A stretch of 64,000 bases of DNA from Stenotrophomonas sp. SAM-B (GCF_013387485.1 NZ_JABBXB010000005.1:248001-312000), one strand, 5' to 3'; shown: positions 9,755 to 18,347, counted from the first letter of the stretch. Notes: generated from the sequence alone by a model not told the origin. Numbers and translations: made by a program.

Positions 9755-9780
9755 GGCGCCGGGGCCGCGGCCGGCACTAC
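9755..9780 (-). repeat. Third SMAG-type unit overlapping a gene end
   Basis: A shorter, diverged unit reading GTAGTGCCGGCCGCGGCC on the minus strand from 9780. Its GTAG head supplies the TAG stop codon (9777-9779) of the MHS transporter gene. Confidence 0.75.
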
Positions 9781-11051
9781 CGGGGCCGCGTCTCGCGCAG
9801 CGTCCACATCACCGGCAGCACCAGCACCGCGACCACCGCGATCATCGCGCCGGGCGCGGACGACCACCCGGTGTGCCGCACCAGCAACTCGGCCAGCAAC
9901 GGCGTTGCCCCACCGAAGAACGCGGTCGCCATGGTGACGCCCAGCGCCAGGCCACTGAGTCGCCCTTCCCCGGGGAACTGCTCGGCCGTGGCGGGGGCCG
10001 CCACCGCGCTCACGCCGCCCGCGAGGCAGGCCAGCACCACCGCCGCCAAGCCGATCGCCACGGTACTGCCGCCGGCCATCAGCGAGAACATCGTCAGCGG
10101 CAGCAGGGCCGACAGCGCGGCCAACACAATCAACACCGGACGGCGCCCGACCCGGTCCGACAACGCGCCCGCCAGCGGGGTCACGACGATCACCGCCACC
10201 GCTGCGACCGTGGACAACCACAACGCCTCCGATTCACCGACCTTGCCGGCCGAGCCCAGGAACGCGGGCACATAGGTGATGCCGACGTAATAGGTGATCG
10301 AGCCCAACGCGGAGATCGCGAACGTGCGTGCAATGGCGGCCTTGTGGTGGCGCCAGGTATCGCGGATCGGTGACACCGGCACGGTACCTTCGGCCTGCTG
10401 GCGCTCGAACTCGGGCGACTCATGCATGGTCGAGCGTGCCAGCAGGATCGCACCGGCCAGTGCCGCACCGACGAAGAACGGAATGCGCCAGCCCCAGCCA
10501 TCCAGCTGCGCCGTGCTGAGCAGCGCGACGGTCAGCGCCGACAGCGCGACCGCGAGCAATGCCCCTACTTCGCTCGCGGCCGAGGCCAGCGAGGTCACCA
10601 GCCCGCGACGGCGCACCGGCGCGGTTTCCAGCAGATATGCGACCACGCCCGTGTACTCGCCGCCCACCGAGAACGCCATCAGACAGCGCAGCAGCAGCAA
10701 CAGCACACCGGCAGCGGCACCGATGCTCTCGAAGGTGGGCAGCAGGGCAGTGGCGAGCATCGCCACGGTCATCAGCAGCATCGAGGCCAGCAGCATGTAG
10801 CGTCGACCAAAGCGGTCGCCGAGGTGGCCGAACACCAGCGCCCCCAACGGACGCATCAGGTACGACACCGCGAAGCCGGCGAGCGTGGCCAGCAGTGCAT
10901 TCTCGCCTCCGCCGAAAAACACGCGGGACAGCACCGTGGCCAGGTACAGGTAGAGCGTGAAGTCGTACCACTCCACCACCGTCGACAGGCCGGCAATGAT
11001 CATCGAGCGCGTACGTGGGCGCGTACCGGGCGCGGTGGGCGCCGGGCTCAA
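9777..11051 (-). CDS. MFS transporter, metabolite:H+ symporter (MHS) family
   Basis: Twelve-helix inner-membrane proton symporter of 424 residues related to ProP, KgtP and ShiA. Family marks: STVVEWYDFTLYLYLATVLS in helix 1, the MFS loop motif GHLGDRFGRRYML after helix 2, SVGGEYTGVV in helix 4/5, and a second loop copy ALSDRVGRRPVL in the middle. The start is a TTG at 11049-11051, chosen because AGGAAG lies five bases upstream; no ATG fits as well. The TAG stop comes from a SMAG repeat. The substrate is probably a carboxylate or osmolyte, but it cannot be identified from the sequence. The gene is preceded by a 167-base spacer without features. Confidence 0.88.
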   Translation of the reverse strand: MSPAPTAPGTRPRTRSMIIAGLSTVVEWYDFTLYLYLATVLSRVFFGGGENALLATLAGFAVSYLMRPLGALVFGHLGDRFGRRYMLLASMLLMTVAMLATALLPTFESIGAAAGVLLLLLRCLMAFSVGGEYTGVVAYLLETAPVRRRGLVTSLASAASEVGALLAVALSALTVALLSTAQLDGWGWRIPFFVGAALAGAILLARSTMHESPEFERQQAEGTVPVSPIRDTWRHHKAAIARTFAISALGSITYYVGITYVPAFLGSAGKVGESEALWLSTVAAVAVIVVTPLAGALSDRVGRRPVLIVLAALSALLPLTMFSLMAGGSTVAIGLAAVVLACLAGGVSAVAAPATAEQFPGEGRLSGLALGVTMATAFFGGATPLLAELLVRHTGWSSAPGAMIAVVAVLVLPVMWTLRETRPR

Positions 11052-11218
11052 GCGTGCTTCCTGTGGGCGCGCAGGCCGTCGCGGATCGACAGCGGAAGAA
11101 ATCGCATCGGGCTACTCCCGGCCGCCTCGGCCGCATCTGGACGGCGACAGCCTACGACAGCCGATCTGCACGCCGCGTCACGGGAGCGCGGCGTTGTCGC
11201 AACGCGCCCCGCCCGCGC

Positions 11219-11896
11219 TCAGGCCGCGGCCACGGGTCGGACCGCACCTCGCCGATAGCTCAGCAACCGGCCATTGCCCGGCGCATTGCCCTCGTCCTCG
11301 AACAGCCCAAGTTCTTCGGTCACGTCGAAGCCCTGCAGGGCCATGCCACGCGAGAACGACCCGACGTTGCCGCGGCCGGGGTCGGTGATCAGCAGCTCGG
11401 CCACGGGTTTGGCATGCCGCAGCATCATTGCCGCGACCTGATGGGCATGCCCCCGCTCGTAGAGGATGTCACTGCCGATGATCAGGTCGAAGCGGCCGAG
11501 TGAGCCATCGGGGACTTCCCAGGGAAGGTCGCGATAACTGACGGCCGGCAGGTCGTTGAGCCCGGCGTTGTAGGCGAGGAACGATTCGGCCAGGGGATGG
11601 TGATCGGTCGCAACGACGTCGGCACCCCGATGCGCGAGCACCAGGCTGGACAGGCCCAGCCCGCAGCCCAGTTCCAGGATGCGTTTACCGGCCACATCGA
11701 AGTGGCTCATGGTGTCGGCCAGCGCGCGGCCGGCCGGCCAGATCTGGCCGAACAGGCTCCACAGCGAAGAATGGATACCGGCGCGCTCGGCGCGCCCGGT
11801 GGGATCGGAGAACTGCTGCAGGTCGCTGAGCGCGCGGATGCGGAAGTCGTGGCCGCCGACCGGAATGGTGAGGATGCGGGTGGTATAGCCCGGCAT
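11219..11896 (-). CDS. Class I SAM-dependent methyltransferase (METTL21/NNT1-like)
   Basis: Soluble methyltransferase of 225 residues. The SAM-binding motif I is ILELGCGLGLSSLVLAHRGA (about residues 73-92), followed by VVATDHHP (motif II) and RFDLIIGSDILYE (motif IV); this last motif resembles the seven-strand lysine methyltransferase group (METTL21-like), which methylates proteins. The ATG at 11896 is preferred over the one at 11926 because GGAG lies seven bases before it. The target protein is unknown. The gene stands alone between an MHS transporter and the Nei-like gene. Confidence 0.82.
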   Translation of the reverse strand: MPGYTTRILTIPVGGHDFRIRALSDLQQFSDPTGRAERAGIHSSLWSLFGQIWPAGRALADTMSHFDVAGKRILELGCGLGLSSLVLAHRGADVVATDHHPLAESFLAYNAGLNDLPAVSYRDLPWEVPDGSLGRFDLIIGSDILYERGHAHQVAAMMLRHAKPVAELLITDPGRGNVGSFSRGMALQGFDVTEELGLFEDEGNAPGNGRLLSYRRGAVRPVAAA

Positions 11897-12016
11897 GTGC
11901 GCTCCGTGGGACACGGGAGCCTTCATTCCGGGATCGGCATGAAGGGCTCGGAGAAAGGAGCGGGGGCGATCAGGTGTCGATCGCGCAGGACGCGCGCAAG
12001 CACGTGTGACCCCATC

Positions 12017-12850
12017 CTACGCCATGCGCACAGACCTGGCTGAACGCCTCGGCGCCGCCTTGCGTGGCGTCGGTGGGGCCTTGCGTGGCATCGGCGGAGC
12101 CTTGCGTACGGCGGGCGCGGTGCCATAGCGCACCTGGCAGACGGGGCAGAAGAAGGTCCGCCGCCGGGTCGTGCCCGGGTAGGTCTTGCTGAGCGGGCCA
12201 CCGCAGTGGGGACAGGTGCGCTTGGTGTGGACCAGCCAGTGCTGGCGCAGCACGAACTGCCGTTTCCAGTCCAGGAAGTCGAAACTGTACTGCCGCGCCT
12301 GTTTGATGACCTCGCCCAGCTTGCGCGGTGGCAGCGCGCCGACCGTGGATTCGGGATGCACACGCGTACGGAACAGCACCTCGTTCTTGATGATGTTGCC
12401 CACGCCGGCAAAGATGTCCTGGTCCAGCAGCGCGTCGCAGATCAACGTCTCCGGCTGCTGCTTGAGTTTACGTCGCGCCAGTGTCGGATCCCACGCCGGA
12501 TCCATCACATCGCCGCGCCAATCGTAGGTGTCCGCCAGCGCGCCTTCGATGTACTTCACCGACGAGGCATAGATGTTGAGCTCGCCATTGTCGAACTGCA
12601 GCGACACCCGCGGTGGCGAGGGCTTGCGCTCATCGATGCGGTAGCTGCCGAACATCAGCATGTGCACGCGCAGGCTGAAGCCGCGGAATTCGATCAGGAA
12701 GTGCTTGCCCCAGCTGCGCAGCGCGACCACGCGGCGGCCTTCCATGCGGGTGAGGTCGAGCGAGCTGTTGCCGGTGGCCAGCCGCACAGTCTTGCCGCGG
12801 AACTTGGCGGCCGCTTCCCGCAGGATGACGATGGAAGGACCTTCAGGCAT
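12017..12850 (-). CDS. Fpg/Nei family DNA glycosylase (endonuclease VIII-like)
   Basis: Base-excision repair glycosylase/AP lyase for oxidised bases, 277 residues. The invariant N-terminus MPEGPS supplies the catalytic Pro2 and Glu3 after Met removal. The helix-two-turn-helix region is visible as LLDQDIFAGVGNIIKNEVLF, and the C-terminal zinc finger as CPHCG...FFCPVCQ with Arg before it. The finger matches Nei more than Fpg. A basic Ala/Pro tail of about 30 residues (RKAPPMPRKAPPTPRKAAPR) follows the finger and is encoded by short DNA repeats; this extension is not part of the enzyme fold. The start overlaps the end of the DUF72 gene by eight bases, so the two are co-translated. Confidence 0.87.
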   Translation of the reverse strand: MPEGPSIVILREAAAKFRGKTVRLATGNSSLDLTRMEGRRVVALRSWGKHFLIEFRGFSLRVHMLMFGSYRIDERKPSPPRVSLQFDNGELNIYASSVKYIEGALADTYDWRGDVMDPAWDPTLARRKLKQQPETLICDALLDQDIFAGVGNIIKNEVLFRTRVHPESTVGALPPRKLGEVIKQARQYSFDFLDWKRQFVLRQHWLVHTKRTCPHCGGPLSKTYPGTTRRRTFFCPVCQVRYGTAPAVRKAPPMPRKAPPTPRKAAPRRSARSVRMA

Positions 12851-13583
12851 GCGTGGTGATCTCCTTCAGGCGCAGGGCATTGGCGATCGCAAAGCCATGG
12901 GCGGTGTTGTCGAAGATCACCCACGGTGCCTGCGCCTGCCCGGGCTGCTGCATGACCTGTGTCGCCAGAGAGGCCAATGCTGCATCCGGGTAGTCGCTGT
13001 AGTACATGCGCGGCGAACCGTGCCAGCGCCAGTAGTGCCAGCCCTGCGCGCCGCCCGGCAGCGCGGCGGCGGCAACGCGCGCCGGATCCACCGCGGCCCG
13101 GGAAATCGCGTGGCGCTGCAGCAGCGCATCAGCCTGCGTGCTGAACCAACTGGCATGGCGGGGCTCGCAGACCACAGGCACCGGGGTGCGTCGACGCAGC
13201 GCGCGGAAAAAGCTCCCGGCGCGGCGCGTATCCAGTGCCAGCGATGGCGGCAACTGCAGCAGCAGGGCGCCCAACGTACGCCCCAGTCCACCCACCTCGT
13301 CCAGGAAGCGGTCCAACAGTGGACCCACGCCGACCAGTCCGGAATCGTGCGAGATGGTCCGCGGCAGCTTTACCGAGAAGCGAAAGTTGGTCGGTACGGT
13401 GGCCGCCCAGCGCGCGTAGGTCGCGCGTTGGTGCGGCCGGTAGAACGAGGAGTTGATCTCCACCACGTCAAAGCGCGTGGCATAGCGCGCCAACAGGCTG
13501 TCGCCGGGCCCGAAGTGCGTGGCGTACCGGCTGGGGATCGACCAGCCGGCACACCCGATCTTCGGCATACGCGACGCGGCCAT
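12843..13583 (-). CDS. DUF72 family TIM-barrel protein
   Basis: A 246-residue member of the DUF72 (YecE-like) family of unknown biochemical role. Typical features: the start KIGCAGWSIPSRYA, the phrase FDVVEINSSFYRPHQRATYARW, KLPRTISHD, and LLQLPPSLALD. These proteins are TIM barrels with a phosphate- or nucleotide-like pocket. A strong ribosome site AAGGAGG precedes the ATG at 13583. The gene lies 11 bases after the PPOX-type gene and overlaps the Nei-like glycosylase, so all three form an operon, which hints at a role in oxidative-damage repair. That role is inferred from context only. Confidence 0.88.
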   Translation of the reverse strand: MAASRMPKIGCAGWSIPSRYATHFGPGDSLLARYATRFDVVEINSSFYRPHQRATYARWAATVPTNFRFSVKLPRTISHDSGLVGVGPLLDRFLDEVGGLGRTLGALLLQLPPSLALDTRRAGSFFRALRRRTPVPVVCEPRHASWFSTQADALLQRHAISRAAVDPARVAAAALPGGAQGWHYWRWHGSPRMYYSDYPDAALASLATQVMQQPGQAQAPWVIFDNTAHGFAIANALRLKEITTHA

Positions 13584-13594
13584 GCGTGCCTCCT

Positions 13595-14029
13595 TCAGCG
13601 CAGGATTTCGCCCTGGTCTTCCCCATCCCAGTAATGGATGCGCGCCGCAGCCACCTGGATCAGGACCAGCCCAGGGCTATCCACCCCCTGCGCGAACCAG
13701 CGCTCCAGATCTTTCACCCAATGCTGCTGCATCACCGCCTTGTCGCGGATCAGGGTCGCCCTGCCCTGCACCGCCACGAACAGCGGCGGCTTGCCCAGCA
13801 GCGACTTGCTGCCGGTGAAGCTCAGCGCCACCTTCGGGTCGTGCGTGATCTCGCGGACCATGTCGGTGTCTTCGGTGGTGAAGAACCAGCTGTCGCCGTC
13901 GTAGTCCACATCACCGTTGTTGCTCATAGGCCGCGCCGCGATCTCGCCGCTGTCGGCATGGGTCTGCAGCATGGTGAAGTCGATGTTGGCCATCTTCTTG
14001 GCCAGTTCGGGCAGGGTCAGCGTGGTCAT
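13595..14029 (-). CDS. Pyridoxamine 5'-phosphate oxidase-like (general stress 26 type) protein
   Basis: Small flavin-binding split-barrel protein of 144 residues, similar to the general stress protein 26 group. The start at 14029 (MTTLTLPELAKKM) is taken because the longer frame is Arg-rich and out of family. Family features: MANIDFTMLQTHADSGEIAARPMSNN near the start, DSWFFTTEDTDMVREI, VALSFTG and VAVQGRATLIRD. It probably binds FMN or F420-like cofactors; the substrate is unknown. It is the first gene of a minus-strand operon with the DUF72 and Nei-like genes, and it is divergent from the ArsR regulator at 14205. Confidence 0.85.
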   Translation of the reverse strand: MTTLTLPELAKKMANIDFTMLQTHADSGEIAARPMSNNGDVDYDGDSWFFTTEDTDMVREITHDPKVALSFTGSKSLLGKPPLFVAVQGRATLIRDKAVMQQHWVKDLERWFAQGVDSPGLVLIQVAAARIHYWDGEDQGEILR

Positions 14030-14179
14030 GGCGGATCCGGGTTGGGGACAGGCTGCCAGCGTCGGCCGATGGCAGTGACCGTGCCGTGGAGGGCCGCTGT
14101 CCTGGCCTTCACGCCGTGCCGGAGCGTCGTCCCGACCGCGCAGGCGCTTGACAGCCGCCCGCCGACGGAACACCATCAG

Positions 14180-14195
14180 TTAACGAATTAGTTAA
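14180..14195. promoter_or_regulatory. Inverted repeat upstream of the ArsR-family gene
   Basis: TTAAC (14180-14184) and GTTAA (14191-14195) form an inverted repeat in a short AT-rich patch ten bases before the ArsR GTG start. This position is typical of an autoregulatory ArsR/SmtB operator. The palindrome is short, so the call is tentative. Confidence 0.45.
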
Positions 14196-14204
14196 TTACC
14201 GCCC

Positions 14205-14519
14205 GTGGACCGCATCTTCGAAGCCCTCGCCTCCACCGCACGCCGTCAGATCCTGGCCTACCTCAATGGCGGCGAGTTGAGCGCGGGCGAGCTGGGCGAG
14301 CGCTTCGATTTCAGCAAGCCGGCGCTGTCCAGCCACCTGCGCATCCTGGAAGACGCCGGGCTCATCAAGCGCGAGAAGCGTGGCCAGTTCGTGTACTTCC
14401 GGCAGGTGCCCGACACGCTGGCCAATACCCTGTTCGCGTGGGCCGCCGAGGTCTGTCCGGTGGGCGGCCCGCTGCAGCGTGAAAGCCGTGCCCGTGCCCG
14501 CCGCAAACCCACCGCGTGA
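14205..14519 (+). CDS. ArsR/SmtB family winged-helix regulator (SdpR-like)
   Basis: A 104-residue transcriptional repressor. Nearly the whole protein is one winged helix-turn-helix: IFEALASTARRQILAYLNGG, LSAGELGERFDFSKPALSSH (recognition region, about residues 26-45), then EDAGLIKREKRGQFVYF (wing). No Cys pair in the recognition helix is present, so it is not a classical arsenic or metal sensor; it resembles the SdpR/autorepressor group. It begins with GTG at 14205 and lies 30 bases before the cupin-like/DUF2867 gene, which it probably controls. An inverted repeat lies just upstream. Confidence 0.88.
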   Translation: MDRIFEALASTARRQILAYLNGGELSAGELGERFDFSKPALSSHLRILEDAGLIKREKRGQFVYFRQVPDTLANTLFAWAAEVCPVGGPLQRESRARARRKPTA

Positions 14520-14549
14520 GCTGAGCGACCCAACGACAAGGAGATCGGC

Positions 14550-15959
14550 ATGCAGGACATCGCACACGTGAGTCGTTCGTTTCCCAGCATCAGCCTGCCC
14601 TCCTGCGGCGACGGCAGCCCGGTCGAGGTGGCGTTGATCGCCCAGCTCGGGATCGGCGCCGGCGATGCGCTGCTGCGCGACGCGGGCCTGCGCCAGTCGC
14701 AGCATCCGCGCTTCGTTGATGCACTGGACGAACCCTCCGCGCGGCTGGGGGGCATGCACTTGGCGCACGGCGATGCGTCGTCGCTGTATTCGTTCTCGGT
14801 AGGCCGCACCGGCCATCCGTTCCATCGCCATGCCGGCCCGCGCATGTTCACCGCCATTGCCGGCAGCGGCGGCGCACAGCTGCGTTTTTCCACCGCGTCC
14901 GACGCACAACTGCAGCAGGACCCGGCCGCCTTCGTGCGCGCCCTGCGCTGCATCGACGTGCCGCCGGACTGCCTGTTCACCGTGCGCTTCGGCAGCGGTA
15001 CCTGGCACCAGTTCGTGTCCCGCCATCCCCGGCACGCGGCGCTGTTCGCGCTGTCCTGCCATGCCGATGAGCGCAGTGGCGCATTGAGCGATGCGCAACG
15101 TGCACGCATCGATGCAGGCGCCGCTGACATCCCCTCATTGACCGAGACCCTGCCGCCGGCGTTGCAGCAGCTGCTTGACCAGACCGACCTGGACCAGCTT
15201 CCGCGGCTGACGCTGTCGCTGCGCGCGCCGGCCGCTTCGGTGCTGGCCCGCTGGTGCGCCGGCAGCCGCGACCTGGTCGGCCGGGTGCGCAGCGGCTTGG
15301 TGCGGTTGCGCCCTGCCCATGGCTACATCGGGCAGCGCGCGGCATGCGGCACGCTGGGCATGCAACCCGCAGCGCCCGCCGATTCCCTGCTGCAGCAGGC
15401 GTTGCCGCAGGGCTTCGACCATCAGGATTACACCTATGTCACCCTGCCCGCCCACAGCATCGGCGGGCACTCGGCGCGTGCGCTGCTGGAAGCGGTGCTG
15501 GAGGGATTCGTCCGCAACCCACCGCCGGGCGTGGGCCGGCTGATGGCCCTGCGCAACGTGCTGGTGACCCCCTTGCGGCTGCGCACCTCGCCGCTGGGCT
15601 GCCCGGTGTCCTCGCTGCTGTCTGACGGGCCCGGCGAGCGGTTCGCCGGTCGCTTCCCGGTGCGTGCCCAGGCCACCGACGACGACGGCCGCAGCGCCGA
15701 AGTCCTGCTCGGCGCCGACGACCGCCACCTGCAGTTCCGCTCGTGCGTGCGCGTGCAGGTGCTGGACGATGGTGCGGCGGTGATTGGGCTGGGCACCCGG
15801 GTGCGCACGCTCAACGCGTTCGGCCGCCTCTACATGGTGGCGATCAACCGGGTGCACCGCCGCCACCTCAGCCCGGCGATGCTGCGCATGGCCGTGGCAC
15901 ACGCGCTGGCACCGGAACTGGCCACCGCGATAGCGCTGCAGGACACTGCCCTGGCCTGA
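14550..15959 (+). CDS. Cupin-like/DUF2867 two-domain protein
   Basis: A 469-residue protein in two parts. The N-terminal half (to about residue 190) has cupin-like features: HPFHRHAGPRMFTAIAGSGG with a His pair, and GTWHQFVSRHPRHAALFALS with a further His. The C-terminal part (about 300-460) matches DUF2867, a family often found with small regulators, in LMALRNVLVTPLRLRTS, FPVRAQATDDD and LNAFGRLYMVAINRVHRRHL. A ribosome site AAGGAG is spaced seven bases from the ATG. The gene follows an ArsR-type regulator closely and is probably in the same operon. The fusion suggests a ligand-binding front end joined to a lipid-binding-like domain; no activity is assigned. Confidence 0.75.
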   Translation: MQDIAHVSRSFPSISLPSCGDGSPVEVALIAQLGIGAGDALLRDAGLRQSQHPRFVDALDEPSARLGGMHLAHGDASSLYSFSVGRTGHPFHRHAGPRMFTAIAGSGGAQLRFSTASDAQLQQDPAAFVRALRCIDVPPDCLFTVRFGSGTWHQFVSRHPRHAALFALSCHADERSGALSDAQRARIDAGAADIPSLTETLPPALQQLLDQTDLDQLPRLTLSLRAPAASVLARWCAGSRDLVGRVRSGLVRLRPAHGYIGQRAACGTLGMQPAAPADSLLQQALPQGFDHQDYTYVTLPAHSIGGHSARALLEAVLEGFVRNPPPGVGRLMALRNVLVTPLRLRTSPLGCPVSSLLSDGPGERFAGRFPVRAQATDDDGRSAEVLLGADDRHLQFRSCVRVQVLDDGAAVIGLGTRVRTLNAFGRLYMVAINRVHRRHLSPAMLRMAVAHALAPELATAIALQDTALA

Positions 15960-16076
15960 TCGGGTGGGCGCAGCGCTGGTGATCCGCGAGCCGCGCGACC
16001 TGCGTCGCCAGGTCGCCCGCTGCGCGCTCGCCGAAGCGGGCGTCAAACAACGGCACGGTGCGCACCGTCTGCATGC

Positions 16077-17018
16077 TCAGCCCCCGTTGTACGGTCCGGT
16101 GCCCGGGTAAACCTGCAGCAGCGCGCGGGTGAGCGTGCTGGGGTACACGGTGAGGTGGTCTTCGGCCGGCACCACGCGATTGTCCACCTGCAGCCCCTGG
16201 TAGCCGCGCTGGCGCAGGCGATCGGCGAATGCCTGCGTATCGCGCACCATGTCGTTGCGCGGGCCGTCTACGGCATCGGGCGTGGGCGTCTCTTCACTGC
16301 CGATCGCCAGCAGTACCCGTGCCGGCAGTGCGCGGTGCTGCTGCGCGTAGTCCTGTTCAAGGCGGTCGATATAGTGCCCGTCGAACCACAGCGAGGGGCT
16401 GGACAGGATGTAGGTCTGGAACATCTGCGGGCGTGTGAGCAGCACATAGGTGCCGAACAGCCCCCCGTAGGAATGCCCGGCGAAACTGCGCCGCGCCGGA
16501 TCGGTACGGTAGCGCGCGTCCACCGCGGGCAACACGTGCGTGGCCAGGAAATCGCGGTAGTGCGCGGCACCGCCGTAGACCACGTCGTCGCTGTAGTCAT
16601 CGTCGGCACTGCGTTGCGGCTGGGTGGGCGTGTAGTCGCGCGAGCGGCTCTGCTTGGAGGTCAGCCCCTGCTGCGGCGGCAGCCCGACCAGGATGAAATC
16701 TTCCAGGTTGGCGCCGCCCTGCCCCACCAGGTTGCGCACGCTGCGCACCAGCGGAAAGCTGTACAGCGCGTCGGTGACGAACAGCACCGGGTAGCGCCGC
16801 TCCGGGTGCTGCGCGTAGCTGGCCGGCAGCGCCACCCAGATCGGATAGTCGCGCCCGGCCGGATCATGCACGCTCCAGCTCTCGGTGTCGGGCAGGACCA
16901 CGCCTGCCGCCGGCACCGCCGCCGCAGGCGTGCTGCGCAGCGCATCGCCGTGCAGCGCACAGCCACCGGCGGTGGCCAGCACCATCATCGTTCCCAGCAC
17001 GTTGCGCATTGCTTTCAT
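16077..17018 (-). CDS. Esterase-like alpha/beta hydrolase lipoprotein (D/IroE type)
   Basis: A 313-residue hydrolase related to esterase D and the IroE/Fes group. The N-terminus MKAMRNVLGTMMVLATAGGC carries a lipobox (TAGGC, Cys20), so it is probably anchored as a lipoprotein. The nucleophile elbow is SFAGHSYGGLFGTYVLL (Ser about 178); YPVLFVTDALYSF matches the family's first strand. The catalytic His is probably in AEDHLTVYPS. The gene lies 18 bases after the metallophosphoesterase on the same strand and has a strong ribosome site (GGAAGAAGG), so they form an operon. The substrate could be a siderophore ester or other acyl ester and is not known. Confidence 0.84.
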   Translation of the reverse strand: MKAMRNVLGTMMVLATAGGCALHGDALRSTPAAAVPAAGVVLPDTESWSVHDPAGRDYPIWVALPASYAQHPERRYPVLFVTDALYSFPLVRSVRNLVGQGGANLEDFILVGLPPQQGLTSKQSRSRDYTPTQPQRSADDDYSDDVVYGGAAHYRDFLATHVLPAVDARYRTDPARRSFAGHSYGGLFGTYVLLTRPQMFQTYILSSPSLWFDGHYIDRLEQDYAQQHRALPARVLLAIGSEETPTPDAVDGPRNDMVRDTQAFADRLRQRGYQGLQVDNRVVPAEDHLTVYPSTLTRALLQVYPGTGPYNGG

Positions 17019-17036
17019 CCGCCTTCTTCCGCCCTA

Positions 17037-18236
17037 TCAGCGCGCAAGCGTCGCAATTCCCTGCGGGCTTGCCAAGCCGGCGCGTTCAGCCGCGGTGCGG
17101 CTGGCCGCGCCTTGGCGCAGCGTGATCAGGGTGATCTCCGACGGCACGCCGATACGTGCCGCGAAGCCCGGCCACAGCCCGGCACCGTTGCTGACATACA
17201 ACGTCATGCCATCCACCTCGTAGCGGCCGGATACAAAGCCGCCGTTGGCGCGCTTGACCAGCTGGTCCATGCCGACGATGTGGCCGCCATGGGTGTGGCC
17301 GGAAAGCTGCAGCGCCACACCCTTCGCGGCATTGGCGCGTGCCTCCACCGGGCGATGGTCGAGCAGGATCACCGGCGCCTGCGGGTCTGCCCCGGCCAGC
17401 GCGGTGGCGAGGTCCGGCATGGGCAGGCCGTAACGCGCGGCCACCGGATCGGTGACGCCGGCGATGGTCAGCACGGCGCCTTCGCGGCGAACCTCGGTGT
17501 GGCTGTTCTCCAGCACCTGCATGCCCTGCCCCCGGAACGCCTGCATCCACTCGGCGTACTGAGCGTAGTACTCGTGATTGCCGGTGATCGCGATGACACC
17601 ATCGGGTGCCTGCAGTCTGGCCAGAGGCGCGAAGTCGTTGGCGCGGGCGCTGACAGTGCCGTCGATCAGATCACCGGTGATCACCACCAGGTCAGGATGC
17701 AGGGCGTTGCTCTCGGCCACCACCTTCTCGACCCAGCCACCGGTGAGCAGGCGGCTGGCGTGGATGTCGGTGAGCTGAAGCACGCGATAGCCATCGAACG
17801 CGGCCGGCAGCCCGTCGATGGCCACCTCGATCTGGCGCGGCTTGGGGACCGCCATGCCCTGCCAGATACCGTAGGCGGAGAGCAGCAACGCCAGTGTGCC
17901 CGCCGCAGGGCGCAGCCACGGCGCACGCAGGATCGGCAGCACGCGCCGCGCCCGCACCAGTCGCGCGATCAGCAGCAGCGCATCCAGCACAAGCACGAAC
18001 ACCGCACTGATCAGCAGCGTGGTGAACCCGGTCGCGAGCACCGCGATCAACGCTTTGGGAATCTCGGGCGAGGCCATGGTCCCGGCGAACTGCGCCACGA
18101 TCCGGTGGTGCAGCGCCAGCGCCACCACCAGCAGCCCCAGCACGAGCCGGACCGGACGCGGCAACCGCAACGGCCAGATCAGCCGCCATACCAGATACAA
18201 CGCAAGCAAACAGCCGATCACACTCAGCACAGGCAC
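17037..18236 (-). CDS. Membrane-anchored metallophosphoesterase (YkuE-like)
   Basis: A 399-residue protein with an N-terminal membrane part (about four helices in residues 1-125) and a C-terminal calcineurin-like phosphoesterase domain on the outer face. All five metal-site blocks are visible: LQLTDIHAS, VVITGDLIDG, AITGNHEYYA, VILLDHRP and LSGHTHGGH. The start is GTG at 18236; an ATG two bases away is out of frame. Related proteins hydrolyse phosphodiesters or lipid phosphates, but the substrate here is unknown. It is the first gene of an operon with the esterase lipoprotein downstream. Confidence 0.87.
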   Translation of the reverse strand: MPVLSVIGCLLALYLVWRLIWPLRLPRPVRLVLGLLVVALALHHRIVAQFAGTMASPEIPKALIAVLATGFTTLLISAVFVLVLDALLLIARLVRARRVLPILRAPWLRPAAGTLALLLSAYGIWQGMAVPKPRQIEVAIDGLPAAFDGYRVLQLTDIHASRLLTGGWVEKVVAESNALHPDLVVITGDLIDGTVSARANDFAPLARLQAPDGVIAITGNHEYYAQYAEWMQAFRGQGMQVLENSHTEVRREGAVLTIAGVTDPVAARYGLPMPDLATALAGADPQAPVILLDHRPVEARANAAKGVALQLSGHTHGGHIVGMDQLVKRANGGFVSGRYEVDGMTLYVSNGAGLWPGFAARIGVPSEITLITLRQGAASRTAAERAGLASPQGIATLAR

Positions 18237-18347
18237 ATCCTGGAAACGTTGGGGGGGGAATGGGCCGGCCGCATCGCTGCCGCCTCGCCCAGCCCTTCAT
18301 CGTTGCCGAATCGCGCGGCGTGTTCCAGTGCAGGAGGTCGTGATGAT

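Noticed and set aside
15868..16074. A 68-codon minus-strand frame just after the esterase stop, starting at TGAGCATG
   Set aside because: The start is attractive and the first 34 residues look plausible, but the rest is antisense to the end of the DUF2867 gene and no family is recognised. It is not supported enough to call a gene.
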